NCBI GenBank assembly: GCA_032718475.1
Contig: JAUCBJ010002890.1
Coordinates: forward strand, 1 to 52,933
Source: Nemertoderma westbladi
Taxonomy: Eukaryota > Xenacoelomorpha > Nemertodermatida > Nemertodermatidae
Length of the DNA stretch: 52,933 nucleotides
Direction of reading: 5' to 3'
Part shown: piece by piece, positions 22,041-34,150 of the stretch
How positions within the stretch are numbered: position 1 is the stretch's first letter
Layout of the letters: every line of letters begins with the position of its first letter
The notes under the pieces: generated by a model
The model's database searches: none
What the model was told of the DNA's origin: nothing
What the model saw: only the letters and a program-made list of their open reading frames with translations
Position numbers and translations under genes: made by a program

Positions 22041-23279
22041 GCCATCCTACAAAGACCAGTGCACTACCGTAACTGTTGTATTACCGGTATACTGGTATAG
22101 GCCTAGTACAGTAGTAGGCCTAGTCCTTGCCAGTTGCCATAACTGACTGACTACAGGACTAACTGCAAACTGACTCATGTCTGATGGATGAGTGATAGTC
22201 AGATACCGTTAGGATTTCAGTTCTTTCATATTGTAACTGGGATTGGAATATCGGTATACCTACAGACCTAGGAATATAATTCTGAAATTGCTGAATTGTG
22301 TCGGGCATTCCACATTCGGTTAACAAACAGGGTAGCGGGAACACTGGCAGACTGGGATGTCATTATGTCAGGTTAGTTTTTTTTTTAACTTTTACCGACC
22401 TTACGCTTACACTCGATAGGGCCTAGCTGCCTAGACCCTAAATAAAATGTCACGAGAATCTGAGAATAGGCCTACCGGCTGACCGGGTGGCCTAGTGAAA
22501 AAGTTCTACTTTTTCCCATGCAATAAACAGATAAATAGGAATAGTAATGTGGGCCAGCCCTTTTTCTGAATGACTGACTAGGCCTGGCTGGCTGTCTGGC
22601 CTACTCAACCAACTGCTTCAAAAAAAACGAACAATTGGTTTAGATCGGAATTTGTGGGCTAACACCTAAATTCATGACGTACCGGTATCTTGCTTAGCCT
22701 ATTGCTGCTCAGAGTTTAAAAACCAATAGGCCTAACTGAAGTTCAATGGCAGTGAATTTAGTAATTATTAATTACATGTAAAATTACATGTAAACCAGTA
22801 AAATTCATGGTTTTCAAGTTTAAATTTTACATTACTTATTGATTTCTAATTTTTAATTTTCACCTCCTTTACATGTTATTGGAGTTGGAGGCCCCAAAAA
22901 GTCGGGGGCCCCTAGGCTATAGCCTAGCTAGCCTAGGCCTTAATCCAGCCCTGTACCGGTAATACAGTAATAGGCCTACCGCATGGCAGTATCAAGTATG
23001 GCATACCGCTTATTCGGTTATTTAGAATACAGATTACCTATCTGACTATAGATAGATATACTAGCCTACCGGTCTGCCGGTAGCGGTCCTATATGGAATA
23101 CTGACAAAAAGCGCGCCACACGCGTTCTGGTTATACGAAAATCGCGCCAGCCATGATATCTAATGCGCGCCAAGCCAACAATTGACTATGAAATTTTGCA
23201 GTAATTGCTTAATTTTAATAATTTATCAGTTTATAATGCTGTAGCCCTACAGTAACAGTAGGCCTATTTTAACATTAAA
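22041..23279. other. Non-coding interval
   Basis: No frame, splice pattern or repeat array is supported. Short AGGCCT- and CCGGTA-rich words and the palindromic run CTAGGCTATAGCCTAGC near 22912 stand out. The first exon(s) of the downstream host gene could lie here but are not recognisable. Confidence 0.4.
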
Positions 23280-24640
23280 ATGCGAGCGTAGCGAGCAAGG
23301 AAATTTTCCAATTATGTTAAACATAAATACAGTCTGACAGTAATAGTCAGATAGTGCTGTAGTTGTATAGTAGTAGGCCAGGTTGGAATTCATGCATGAG
23401 CGCGCAGGTACGCTTTGTTGTTTTGAAATCACCGCGCACCTGAAATTGGCTCGTCGCGCACCTCATCATATGTCATAATCCAAACAAAATCGCGCAGCTC
23501 ATGTCATGCATATCTCAAAAAATCGCACAGTCTGACAGTTCATAAGAACAATTTTACATTCCTATTTTACAAGTTTGAGCGTTTTAAGCTTATCTTTACG
23601 TCTGTCTGTCTGTACGTTGAATCTAGGCTTACATAATAAATGTAATTTTTGCAACATCAAAATTGTTAATATTAAAAAATATTTTTTTAATCCACTACTA
23701 TGGTGGCCCATCGGGCTCACTGCTTTTATAACAGAAAATATTATTTTAGATTACAAACAAAACATGTACCGGTAATTTCAAAAAAACGAATATTGAAATA
23801 GGTACCAGTCTGCCAATAATACTTTGTATAGGCCTACCTAACAATTAGGCTTAAACATACAGTTGGCTTATAATTAAGTCATACTTATAATACATTGTTA
23901 CTTTCAGACTTTACCTGTTTACTAACGTAACATCGGCATAGCATAGACCTAATAACAATACAACAATAGAGTACTGTAGTTAAAATAAATAGACAAATTC
24001 AGCTCCGGTTGCCGGTATTACAGTATTATGGTGAAGTGATTTGACTGTTTGAAGAATTGGAAATGAGGAACTAATGCGAGCGCAGCGAGCGAAATTTTTT
24101 GTGTATTTTCGTGATTTCAATTAATTTGTGGTGCGCATCAGAGGCAGAGCTGCGCGCTGAGGCGCAACGCGCACCTGTCTCACACCCGAACGCGCACCTG
24201 TCTCACCCAAACGCGCAACGCGCATCTGGTTTGCGGTCATTCGCGCAGGTACGCGTCCGAGTTTTGCAGCATGAATTCCAACCTGGGTAGTAGGTCAACG
24301 TCAACTGACTGTTTATAAATGCAGATGTGATCAAGATGCGAGCGTAGCGAGCACGAAAATTTTAACATTTCAGCATTTAAAGTAGGCAAACCGACTGTTT
24401 TCAAATGCAGATGTCATTAAATTGCGAGCTGACGAGCGTAGCGAGCACGGAAATTCTGCTGAATCATGCAGGCTGTCATGATTTTATTGGTTTGAAGAAT
24501 CTGACAATTGGAAAACTTTTGAAACAAGTCATGTTTTTAATGGTCATGCTCAATCTGTCTGTTTCCATTTGTCCACAGCGAGACAGTGCTAAGAGTAGGC
24601 TTACAGTATAAATGCGAGCGAAGCGAGCGGACATTTTTCA
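23280..24640. repeat. Dispersed GCGAGCGNAGCGAGC motif, five copies
   Basis: The motif TGCGAGCG-N-AGCGAGC occurs at 23281, 24075, 24337, 24423 (with a short insertion) and 24613. Each is soon followed by an A/T run such as GAAATTTT. The surroundings are rich in CGCGCC and GCGCACCT words. No gene is visible. Confidence 0.75.
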
Positions 24641-24777
24641 ATCTTTTTAAACCTATGGAATAATTTCAAATAGAGCTGTAGAGTGGGATGTGTTGCTAGT
24701 GCACTGCTACGCAACCTCCTACTGTCCTAACCTAACCCTACATCCATATTCGCGCCAGGAACGCCAGGATCCTCAAT

Positions 24778-24872
24778 GCGCGCCACACGCCCCTGTCACT
24801 ACGCGCCAGGATCCTTAATCCGCGCCACACGCCCCTGTCACTACGCGCCAGGATCCTTAATCCGCGCCACAC
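24778..24872. repeat. 42-bp GC-rich tandem repeat, about two units
   Basis: CGCGCCACACGCCCCTGTCA followed by CTACGCGCCAGGATCC is repeated with a third partial unit. It lies about 180 bases upstream of the first recognisable exon of the host gene. Confidence 0.85.
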
Positions 24873-25047
24873 ATGTTGAGCAAACTCTACATAAATTCCA
24901 ACCTGGGTAGCGGTAGGCCTACCTACTCGTTTTTATATGGGTTCTTGGCTCTTGCTGTTTGTTGAAAGTGCAGTTAGAGTTAATGCACAGTACAGCAGTA
25001 TATATTTTTTTGATTTGCGTTTTATACTTTCTATTCTACTGTTCTAG

Positions 25048-25968
25048 GCCGTACTCAAAGGACGTCGAGGCTGCAATCAAGGCAAACCGCGAAACAGAAC
25101 GCTAACAAACCGCCGATTTCGGGCAGAACTGCCAACTCAAAACCAACGCCATCCAAATCTCCCGGGGCAGGAAAAGTTAATTCGGACTTTGTGCACTCTA
25201 AACCACGCAAAGCGACACCCCTCCAGTCACCCGGAACTAATGTCGGCACTTCCGATCGTGTAACCCGGAACCGCGGGAAACTCCCAGCGGTCGGTACGCG
25301 GTCCTCCAGTCGCCGCGCAGCAGCTGTCCTCGGAACTCCTTCCAGCGCTCATACATTCTCCATCGAGTGTCGCAACAGCGAGAAAACCACCCCAGTGAAG
25401 CAGAACAGCCGTAAGACGCGTAACGCGTCTGCGGCACGTCTGGACGGTATTACGCCAAACGAGAAAGTCAGTCGTTGGTTGGAGAAGAGTTTATCGAAAG
25501 AAAGTAAAGTGGACGACGCGGTGGATGCAGCTGATCTAGCAGAAGTTGTTGGAGAGATACCATCACCTGCGGTTGGGTCTCCTGGTGTCGATGTCCTGGA
25601 AGATTCCCAGTTGTGGCGGAGGAGACGGGCTGGTTCCGAGGCGCCATCTAGTGATAGCTTTCCGTACACACAGGAAGCGAGGGAACGAATGCAACGCGAA
25701 TTAATGGATAGGAAGACGGCGGCCAAAGCGCTGCCTAAGAAACGAGTTGGGGGCATTATAGACGATGTTTACGAGTTTGAGGCGAGCCAACCGGGAGTAG
25801 AAGAGGGTCGGTCTAAACGGGCGCGGGGAGCTGCGCCGGCTCCGAGACGTTCTGTAGCGCCGCGTAAATCGGCGACCGAAAAGGCGAGACTAGCGGAGAT
25901 CGCCGATATTAGCAGGGAAATACGGGAGTGTGAGAAGTATCGGCTGGTGACGAACGAAACGAGAAAAC
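25048..25968 (+). CDS. Internal exon of an unidentified basic, low-complexity host protein
   Basis: The exon opens after a pyrimidine tract ending TTCTAG (25042-25047) and closes at AAAAC|GTGAGT (25968/25969). It is open for 306 codons and the next in-frame codons after the donor include a stop. The protein is rich in Ser, Arg, Lys, Pro and Ala with no membrane segment, suggesting a nuclear or DNA-associated protein. A stretch near 25764-25793 reads DVYEFEASQP and recurs as DVFEFEASQP in the next exon. The last 40 residues are charged and predicted helical. Both splice sites are phase 1. Upstream exons and the true start are not seen. I do not recognise the family. Confidence 0.75.
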
Positions 25969-26183
25969 GTGAGTAACCAATATTCCGCATCCAATAATAT
26001 TAATTCATATTATAAGTAAATACTTTTGAACTTTGTGGTTTTAAGTATTCTGAATAGTTCGGACGAAAATATCAATAGAGGGGTCGCACGTTGTGGATCG
26101 AATTAGATGAAGCTAACAATTCCTAAGGCGAATCGTTTTACGACCTCGTCTTGTCGATTTAGAGTTTTTACTATTATTGTTCA

Positions 26184-28470
26184 GGTGAGTGGGAATGCAG
26201 CTCGGCAGCAGGTGAGTGGGAATGCAGCTCGGCAGTAGGTGAGTGGGAATGCAGCTCTGAAACAGTGAGTGGGAATGCAGCTCTGTAGCTGGTGAGTGGG
26301 AATGCAGCTCTCAAGCAGGTGCGTGGGAATGCAGCCCTGTAGCAGGTGAGTGGGAATGCAGCTCTCTAGCAGGTGAGTGGGAATGCAGCTCTCTAGCAGG
26401 TGAGTGGGAATGCAGCTCTGTAGCAGGTGAGTGGGAATGCAGCTCTGAAACAGTGAGTGGGAATGCAGCTCTGTAGCAGGTGAGTGGGAATGCAGCTCTG
26501 TAGCAGGTGAGTGGAATGCAGCTCTGTTAGCAGGTGAGTGGCAATGTAGCTCTCTAGCAGGTGCGTGGGAATGCAGCACTGTAGCAGGTGAGTGGGAATG
26601 TAGCTCTGTAGCAGGTGAGTGGGAATGCAGCTCTGTAGCAGGTGAGTGGAATGCAGCTCTGTTAGCAGGTGAGTGGGAATGCAGCTCTGAAACAGTGAGT
26701 GGGAATGCAGCTCTGTAGCAGGTGAGTGGGAATGCAGCTCTGTAGCAGGTGAGTGGAATGCAGCTCTGTAGCAGGTGAGTGGGAATGCAGCTCTGAAACA
26801 GTGAGTGGGAATGCAGCTCTGTAGCAGGTGAGTGCGAATGCAGCTCTGTAGCAGGTGAGTGGAATGCAGCTCTGTAGCAGGTGAGTGGGAATGCAGCTCT
26901 GAAACAGTGAGTGGGAATACAGCTCTGTAGCAGGTGAGTGGGAATGCAGCTCTGTAGCAGGTGAGTGGAATGCAGCTCTGTTAGCAGGTGAGTGGCAATG
27001 TAGCTCTCTAGCAGGTGCGTGGGAATGCAGCACTGTAGCAGGTGAGTGGGAATGCAGCACTGTAGCAGGTGAGTGGGAATGTAGCTCTGTAGCAGCAGCA
27101 GGTGAGTGGGAATGCAGCTCTCTAGCAGGTGAGTGGGAATGCAGCTCTCTAGCAGGTGGTGAGTGGGAATGCAGCTCTGTAGCAGGTGAGTGGGAATGCA
27201 GCTCTGTAGCAGGTGAGTGGAATGCAGCTCTGTTAGCAGGTGAGTGGCAATGTAGCTTTCTAGCAGGTGCGTGGGAATGCAGCTCTCTAGCAGGTGCGTG
27301 GGAATGCAGCACTGTAGCAGGTGAGTGGGAATGTAGCTCTGTAGCAGCGGCAGGTGAGTGGGAATGCAGCTCTCTAGCAGGTGAGTGGGAATGCAGCTCT
27401 CTAGCAGGTGAGTGGGAATGCAGCTCTGTAGCAGGTGAGTGGGAATGCAGCTCTGAAACAGTGAGTGGGAATACAGCTCTGTAGCAGGTGAGTGGGAATG
27501 CAGCTCTGTAGCAGGTGAGTGGAATGCAGCTCTGTTAGCAGGTGAGTGGGAATCTAGCTCTGTAGCAGGTGGGTGGGAATGCAGCTCTGTAGCATGTGAG
27601 TGGGAATGCAGCTCTGTAGCTGGTGAGTGGGAATGTAGCTCTGTAGCAGGTGAGTGGGAATGCAGCTCTATAGCAGGTGAGTGGGAATGCAGCTCTGTAG
27701 CAGGTGAGTGGGAATGCAGCTCTGTAGCAGGTGAGTGGGAATGCACCTTGTAGCAGGTGAGTGGGAATGCAGCTCTGTAGCAGGTGAGTGGGAATGCAGG
27801 TCTGTAGTAGGTGAGTGGGAATGCAGCTCTGTTGCAGGTGAGTGGCAATGCAGCTCTGTAGCAGGTGAGTGGGAATGAAGCTCTGTAGCAGGTGAGTGGG
27901 AATGCAGCTCTGTAGCAGGTGAGTGGGAATGCAGCTATGTAGCAGGTGAGTGGGAATGCAGCTCTGTAGCTGGTGAGTGGGAATACAGCTCTGTAGCAGG
28001 TGAGTGGAATGCAGCTCTGTAGCTGGTGAGTGGGAATGCAGCTCTGTAACAGGTGAGTTGGAATGCAGCTCTGTAGCAGGGGAGTGGGAATGCAGCTCTG
28101 ATACAGTGTGTGGGAATGCAGCTCTCTAGCAGGTGAGTGGCAATGCAGCTCTGTTGCAGGTGAGTGGCAATGCAGCTCTGTAGCAGGTGAGTGGGAATGC
28201 AGCTCTGTAGCAGGTGAGTGGGAATGCAGCTATGTAGCAGGTGAGTGGGAATGCAGCTCTGTAGCTGGTGAGTGGGAATACAGCTCTGTAGCAGGTGAGT
28301 GGGAATGCAGCTCTATAGCAGGTGAGTGGAATGCAGCTCTGTAGCTGGTGAGTGGGAATGCAGCTCTGTAGCAGGTGAGTTGGAATGCAGCTCTGTAGCA
28401 GGGGAGTGGGAATGCAGCTCTGATACAGTGTGTGGGAATGCAGCTCTCTAGCAGGTGAGTAGGAATGCAG
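26184..28470. repeat. 27-bp minisatellite inside the host-gene intron, about 85 units
   Basis: The unit is made of CAGGTGAGTGGGAATGCAG plus CTCTGTAG, with variants such as CTCTCTAG, CTCTGAAACAG, GTGCGTGGG and a 26-base form lacking one G. Each typical unit has a perfect 5' splice-site consensus CAG|GTGAGT. It also has two AG positions that could act as weak acceptors. The array lies wholly between two exons (25968 and 28577). Reading frames of several hundred codons on both strands are repeat artefacts. Confidence 0.95.
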
Positions 28471-28576
28471 CCAAACAAGACAGAACAGACATGAAAATTT
28501 AATAAACAAATTCCGAATGAAATGAATTCAATTATTACCAATATTGTACGACATTAATCTGATTAATTATTTTCAG

Positions 28577-29631
28577 CTCCGACGAGGTCCGAGGTGCCCC
28601 AACAGGATCCAGTCTTCCCACCCGAGTACTCGCGCTCTAACAGCAGTCGTCAACGGTCCTCCAGGTCAGCTAATAGGAACCAATCAGGTAACAGCAAACA
28701 AACACCAATCAACCAATCGGAGGCCATCAAGCAATCACCAATACGAAATACAAAATCGAAGAAGCAAACAAATACAAATAAACAATCAAATTTGGTTCAA
28801 TCAGAGACCGACAAACTTCGACATACAAATGAACTCAACCAATCCGATGTTAGGACACCGCTCTTGGTGGACAAATCCACTACCAGCAAACAATCGCCGC
28901 AGAGTAATCAGCGGCGGGTTACGTTTGAGAGCGATAAAATAATGGATGATTGGTTTGGTTTCTGCGACCCACCTAAATCAACTCGAACAGACGTTGCGGT
29001 ACCGCAGTCGGTGATTCGAACAGCTGTTATTCAACCAGTTACTACAACAACTGTGAATAAAGCCGTTAACACAACTGTTTCAACCACAGCTGTGAATAAA
29101 TCCGCTAAAGTAACAGCTGCTAAACTCGACTCAACAGATGTTGCGATTAAACCCGTCGCAGTGTCCAATTGCGATGTATTTGAGTTCGAAGCAAGTCAAC
29201 CGATAGGTGAGGAGGTGCGGGCCAAACCCGGTAGAAAATGTTCCTCAAGACCCCGGTCTGTAACAGCTGCCACAATTAAAACAGTTTCGGTAACAACAGC
29301 TGATGTAACTCACTCAGTTACAACAACGACTTCTAAGGAAAGCACCGGAACTTCTAAATGTCGTCTCCTTGACAAATTTAAAGATTCACATGTTGAAGAA
29401 TTCGAAAGTCCTTGTGTCTATAAACCTGGCGTCATTGTAACTGGTAAAATATATCCAAAGGAGGCCGGTTTGGTTAATAGAGATATGGAGTTGCGGCAGA
29501 CACGTCCCACTAGATCGCGACGCAGACGAACTAAGGCCTTGGATTTAACCGACTCCTCTTTGCACGAAGGACATGACGTCACTGCGCTGTCATTGGGGAA
29601 CAAAAGGTTGGTGATTTTCTCTCCGTTATAA
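28577..29631 (+). CDS. Terminal coding exon of the same unidentified host protein
   Basis: The exon follows an acceptor, ATTATTTTCAG (28566-28576). Two bases complete the codon begun at 25968 and the frame is then open for about 350 codons to TAA at 29629. The first third is rich in Asn, Gln and Ser. WFGFCD near 28950 is an FGF-type motif reminiscent of PDS5-binding motifs in cohesin regulators, a weak hint only. DVFEFEASQP at 29173-29202 repeats the motif of the previous exon. The end (RSRRRRTK then LDLTDSS) is basic. Possible poly(A) signals AATAAA lie at 29932 and 29973. No enzyme domain is seen. Confidence 0.75.
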
Positions 29632-30223
29632 GCAAATGGTTTTTTTGACGATTGATGTTTCAATTTGATAAATAGTTAGATTAATTCAAAATAGATTAGA
29701 ACTACTTTACTTCACAATTACCCATCAAATAGTATAATCACGTCCCTGAAGCCGAACAACCCCGTATTATTTTTAATCAAATCTTACCATATAGTAGCGT
29801 CGTCCATCGAATTTGTAAAATATGTCGATCGATTATCTATAACTTTCGATTATTGCAAATATAATAATATATTTAAATATTTGTTACATTTTTTACTGGA
29901 TATTTGTAAAAGGTCTTTGTAAAATGAAGCTAATAAATACTTGGTGTGAAAATAATGAAAAATGTTGGCTTTAATAAATCAATGGAGTGAGTCAGTATAC
30001 CAATGCAATGCACAAATTAGAACTTTTTTCCAAAATTTATCATTACAAAATTACACAAAAATTTTAATTATTAACAAACTGGATTTAAAACTTTTTTTGT
30101 TAAAGAAAAATAACGTTTTATTCTATATGGCAGAAAGTTATAATTCATTAGTAAAAATTAATCGAAAATAAGAAAGAAAATTAGATTGATTAATCGACTT
30201 ATTTTCTATCAATTTTCGACAAC
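29632..30223 (+). other. 3' UTR of the host gene and AT-rich flank
   Basis: The region is AT-rich and has two AATAAA hexamers, at 29932-29937 and 29973-29978, after the stop at 29631. The small frame near 29962-30171 is Asn/Lys/Leu-rich and typical of chance AT-rich frames. Confidence 0.5.
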
Positions 30224-32385
30224 CCTAAACAACCCTACCATCTATACTCCGACAACCCTACCATCTATACTCCGACAACCCTACCATCTATACTCCGACA
30301 ACCCTACCATCTATACTCCGACAACCCTACCATCTATACTCCGACAACCCTACCATCTATACTCCGACAACCCTACCATCTATACTCCGACAACCCTACC
30401 ATCTATACTCCGACAACCCTACCATCTATACTCCGACAACCCTACCATCTATACTCCGACAACCCTACCATCTATACTCCGACAACCCTACCATCTCCGC
30501 CAACCCTACCATCTATACTCCGACAACCCTACCATCTATACTCGGACAACCCTACCACATATACTCCGACAACCCTACCATCTATACTCCGACAACCCTA
30601 CCATATATACTCCGACAACCCTACCATCTATACTCCGACAACCCTACCATCTATACTCCGACAACCCTACCATATATACTCCGACAACCCTACCATCTAT
30701 ACTCCGACAACCCTACCATCTATACTCCGACAACCCTACCATCTATACTCCGACAACCCTACCATCTATACTCCGACAACCCTACCATCTATACTCCGAC
30801 AACCCTACCATCTATACTCCGACAACCCTACCATCTATACTCCGACAACCCTACCATCTATACTCCGACAACCCTACCATCTATACTCCGACAACCCTAC
30901 CATCTATACTCCGACAACCCTACCATCTATACTCCGACAACCCTACCATCTATACTCCGACAACCCTACCATCTATACTCCGACAACCCTACCATCTATA
31001 CTCCGACAACCCTACCATATATACTCCGACAACCCTACCATCTATACTCCGACAACCCTACCATCTATACTCCGACAACCCTACCATCTATACTCTGACA
31101 ACCCTACCATCTATACTCCGATAACCCTACCATCTATACTCCGACAACCCTACCATCTATACTCCGACAACCCTACCATCTCCGCCAACCCTACCATCTA
31201 TACTCCGACAACCCTACCATCTATACTCCGACAACCCTACCATATATACTCCGACAACCCTACCATCTATACTCCGACAACCCTACCATCTATACTCCGA
31301 CAACCCTACCATCTATACTCCGACAACCCTACCATATATACTCCGACAACCCTACCATCTATACTCCGACAACCCTACCATCTATACTCCGACAACCCTA
31401 CCATCTATACTCCGACAACCCTACCATATATACTCCGACAACCCTACCATCTATACTCCGACAACCCTACCATCTATACTCCGACAACCCTACCATCTAT
31501 ACTCTGACAACCCTACCATCTATACTCCGATAACCCTACCATCTATACTCCGACAACCCTACCATCTATACTCCGACAACCCTACCATCTCCGCCAACCC
31601 TACCATCTATACTCCGACAACCCTACCATCTATACTCCGACAACCCTACCATATATACTCCGACAACCCTACCATCTATACTCCGACAACCCTACCATCT
31701 ATACTCCGACAACCCTACCATCTCCGCCAACCCTACCATCTATACTCCGACAACCCTACCATCTATACTCCGACAACCCTACCATCTATACTCCGACAAC
31801 CCTACCATCTATACTCCGACAACCCTACCATATATACTCCGACAACCCTACCATCTATACTCTGATAACCCTACCATCTATACTCCGACAACCCTACCAT
31901 CTATACTCCGACAACCCTACCATCTCCGCCAACCCTACCATCTATACTCCGACAACCCTACCATCTATACTCCGACAACCCTACCATCTATACTCCGACA
32001 ACCCTACCATCTATACTCCGACAACCCTACCATCTATACTCCGACAACCCTACCATCTCCGCCAACCCTACCATCTATACTCCGACAACCCTACCATCTA
32101 TACTCCGACAACCCTACCATCTCCGCCAACCCTACCATCTATACTCCGACAACCCTACCATCTATACTCCGACAACCCTACCATATATACTCCGACAACC
32201 CTACCATCTATACTCCGACAACCCTACCATCTATACTCCGACAACCCTACCATCTATACTCTGACAACCCTACCATCTATATTCCGACAACCCTACCATC
32301 TATACTCCGACAACCCTACCATCTATACTCCGCCAACCCTACCATCTATACTCCGACAACCCTACCATCTATACTCAACCCTACC
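30224..32385. repeat. 23-bp minisatellite, about 94 units
   Basis: The unit contains ACAACCCTACCATCTATAC plus TCCG. Variants include CATATATAC, TCTGACAACC, CCGATAACC and a shorter form with CCATCTCCGCCAACCC (near 30491, 31178, 31585, 31720, 31925, 32055 and 32120). The variant order TCTGACAA, CCGATAACC, CCATCTCCGCC repeats about 410 bases apart (31092 and 31502), so there is higher-order structure. The 312-codon frame on the plus strand is an artefact of this repeat. Confidence 0.95.
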
Positions 32386-32488
32386 ATCTTTACCCTTTGA
32401 TATTTTCGTTACTCGTACCGTTAGGAAGCTGCCTTACAAGGATTGTCTGCCATGACATCTAGGATATCAGAATGCGGTTAGACCTATA

Positions 32489-33124
32489 TGTAAGCGGATT
32501 CAATTCCACTTCATTACCCACCAGAAAATGGGACTAGTGGCATTTTAGCAATATGTTGGGGATACGAGATTACCAATATTAATCTCGTCTCATAACCAAC
32601 ATTGGGGGGGGGGGGGACCCAAGCCCCAAAGCCACAGAGAAAGGTGAGAGGTCAAACCACCTTGGAGGGGATACAGCTAGTAGAGGCTAGCAGTGGAGGG
32701 GAAACACTCCCAGGGAGTGCCAAAGTGACAAGTAGTATATTAGCCAGTAGTGGGGAGGGAAGCACGTGATAGGGGACAGGAAAGCATCCATTGGGTAGAG
32801 GGCCAAAGGTAGAGTAGGATGTATTCAATGTATTAATCAGATATTATCTTACATTACTGGTTTACCGGTCAGTTGTGTTATTCAGTTCAGTGAGTGCAGA
32901 CAGGTCATAGTTAATGACCGCCACCGCCATACCAGTAACAATTAATCTGTATTTTCTGCCTTTATCTAACTACGTGCTATTATCGTCCATATTAATTAAT
33001 ATCGAAAGACAACAGGAACTTTCACTGTTTTCCTGAATGGCCTCGGCCAAAGCTAGTAGCACGATCCCAGCAGAACGGTGACGCGTACATTTCTAACCCG
33101 GTCGGGATCTCCGATCCCGTCACA
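32489..33124 (+). mobile_element. 5' LTR of the plus-strand BEL/Pao element
   Basis: The LTR begins TGTAAGCGG and ends CCCGTCACA. It is preceded by CTATA. A run of 13 G lies at 32604-32616 where the solo LTR has 18 and the 3' LTR 15. It should hold the promoter, but no TATA box can be assigned with confidence. Confidence 0.9.
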
Positions 33125-33180
33125 GTCATTAACTCTACCTCCTGCCAATAAACTGTGACTGCAAGAACAAAGAGATCGAG

Positions 33181-34150
33181 ATGAGCGATAGGGAGCCCCG
33201 ATTATCAGAGGGAGAGAGGACGCCGTCGCGGACCCTGGACGATACCAACCAAACGATCCGTGAGGCCACGACGAAATGGTATCGGCCTGCCACGCCGACG
33301 AGAGACGATCCGGCTACCCAAGCGGAGGGCGGCCGTCAACCACAAGGGAGAGACGAGTTGACGCACGACGGCGGTCGGGGTACCGAAGTCGCCAGCCAGC
33401 CACAGGCCAAGGGCAACGGATGGCCCACCGGAACGGTGACGGTGGGGCCGCCGGTACGACGCCGGACGAGGACGGGAGGGGGAGTCGGCGAAGAGGACAT
33501 CGGGACGAGTGATCAGCTACGATGGGCCTTCAACTCCACCAAGAAACTGCTCAAGGAGGCAAAGAAGGGAGAAAGGTAGCCCAGCCTAAACTACATCAGA
33601 GGCTAGGTGAATCGAATAAACATTTTCGATATTTAGTCCGTTTTGGACAGAGAGAACTGGCAAGTGAGAGAGCAAGGGGGGTCGCCACGGAACTGTTTGA
33701 ATTGTGGCGATCCAGGGTAATGGAGCCTGAGGTAGTGTACGTAGGGCCCTACTTAGTGGATGCTAGGGGAATTAAGTGGCGCTGGATCAGCAGGAGTTGG
33801 AGAGGCAACTGGAAGAGGGAACCGCGTTATAAGAGAAAGAGAGAGAGTTAGCGAGGGTATGTAGAGAGAGGGCTGAGAGGGTGACGAGGAACTGTAGGGA
33901 GTGGGAGGAGAGAGAGATAAACAAGCGGGAGGCGAGAATAGAGAAAGAGCGCAAAGAGCGAGAAGCGGAAGAGGCAGCAAGGATAGGGAGGGAAACGAAC
34001 GAACGTAAAGAGCGAGAAGCGAGAGAGGTAGCGAGGGCAAAGAGAGAAACGAACGAGCGTAGAGAGCGGGAGGCGAGGGAGGCAGAATTAGCGAACCAAA
34101 GTTTGCGAGAGGATATAGAGAGAGAGAGCGGGAAAGCGTATGCGGGATGA
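33181..34150 (+). pseudogene. Amino-terminal Gag region, broken into three frames
   Basis: An ATG at 33181 opens a 132-codon polar, Arg/Thr/Gly-rich frame that stops at 33579. A second frame (about 33522-33851) and a third (33881-34150) continue. The third is a strongly charged Glu/Arg coiled coil built on ERKEREA-like heptads and ends in the overlap with the main gag frame at 34140. BEL/Pao Gag often has a coiled coil here, so this is probably one ancestral protein with frameshifts. Introns or programmed frameshifting are less likely but not excluded. Confidence 0.55.

Noticed and set aside
26181-27848. 555-codon minus-strand frame rich in His, Ser, Pro, Leu
   Set aside because: It is the antisense reading of the intronic 27-bp minisatellite.
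28950-28970. Sororin or WAPL identity for the host gene from its FGF motif
   Set aside because: Three residues are too little, and the conserved C-terminal sororin segment is not seen.
30186-31124. 312-codon plus-strand frame rich in Tyr, Pro, Thr, Leu
   Set aside because: It is three-frame cycling through the 23-bp minisatellite.
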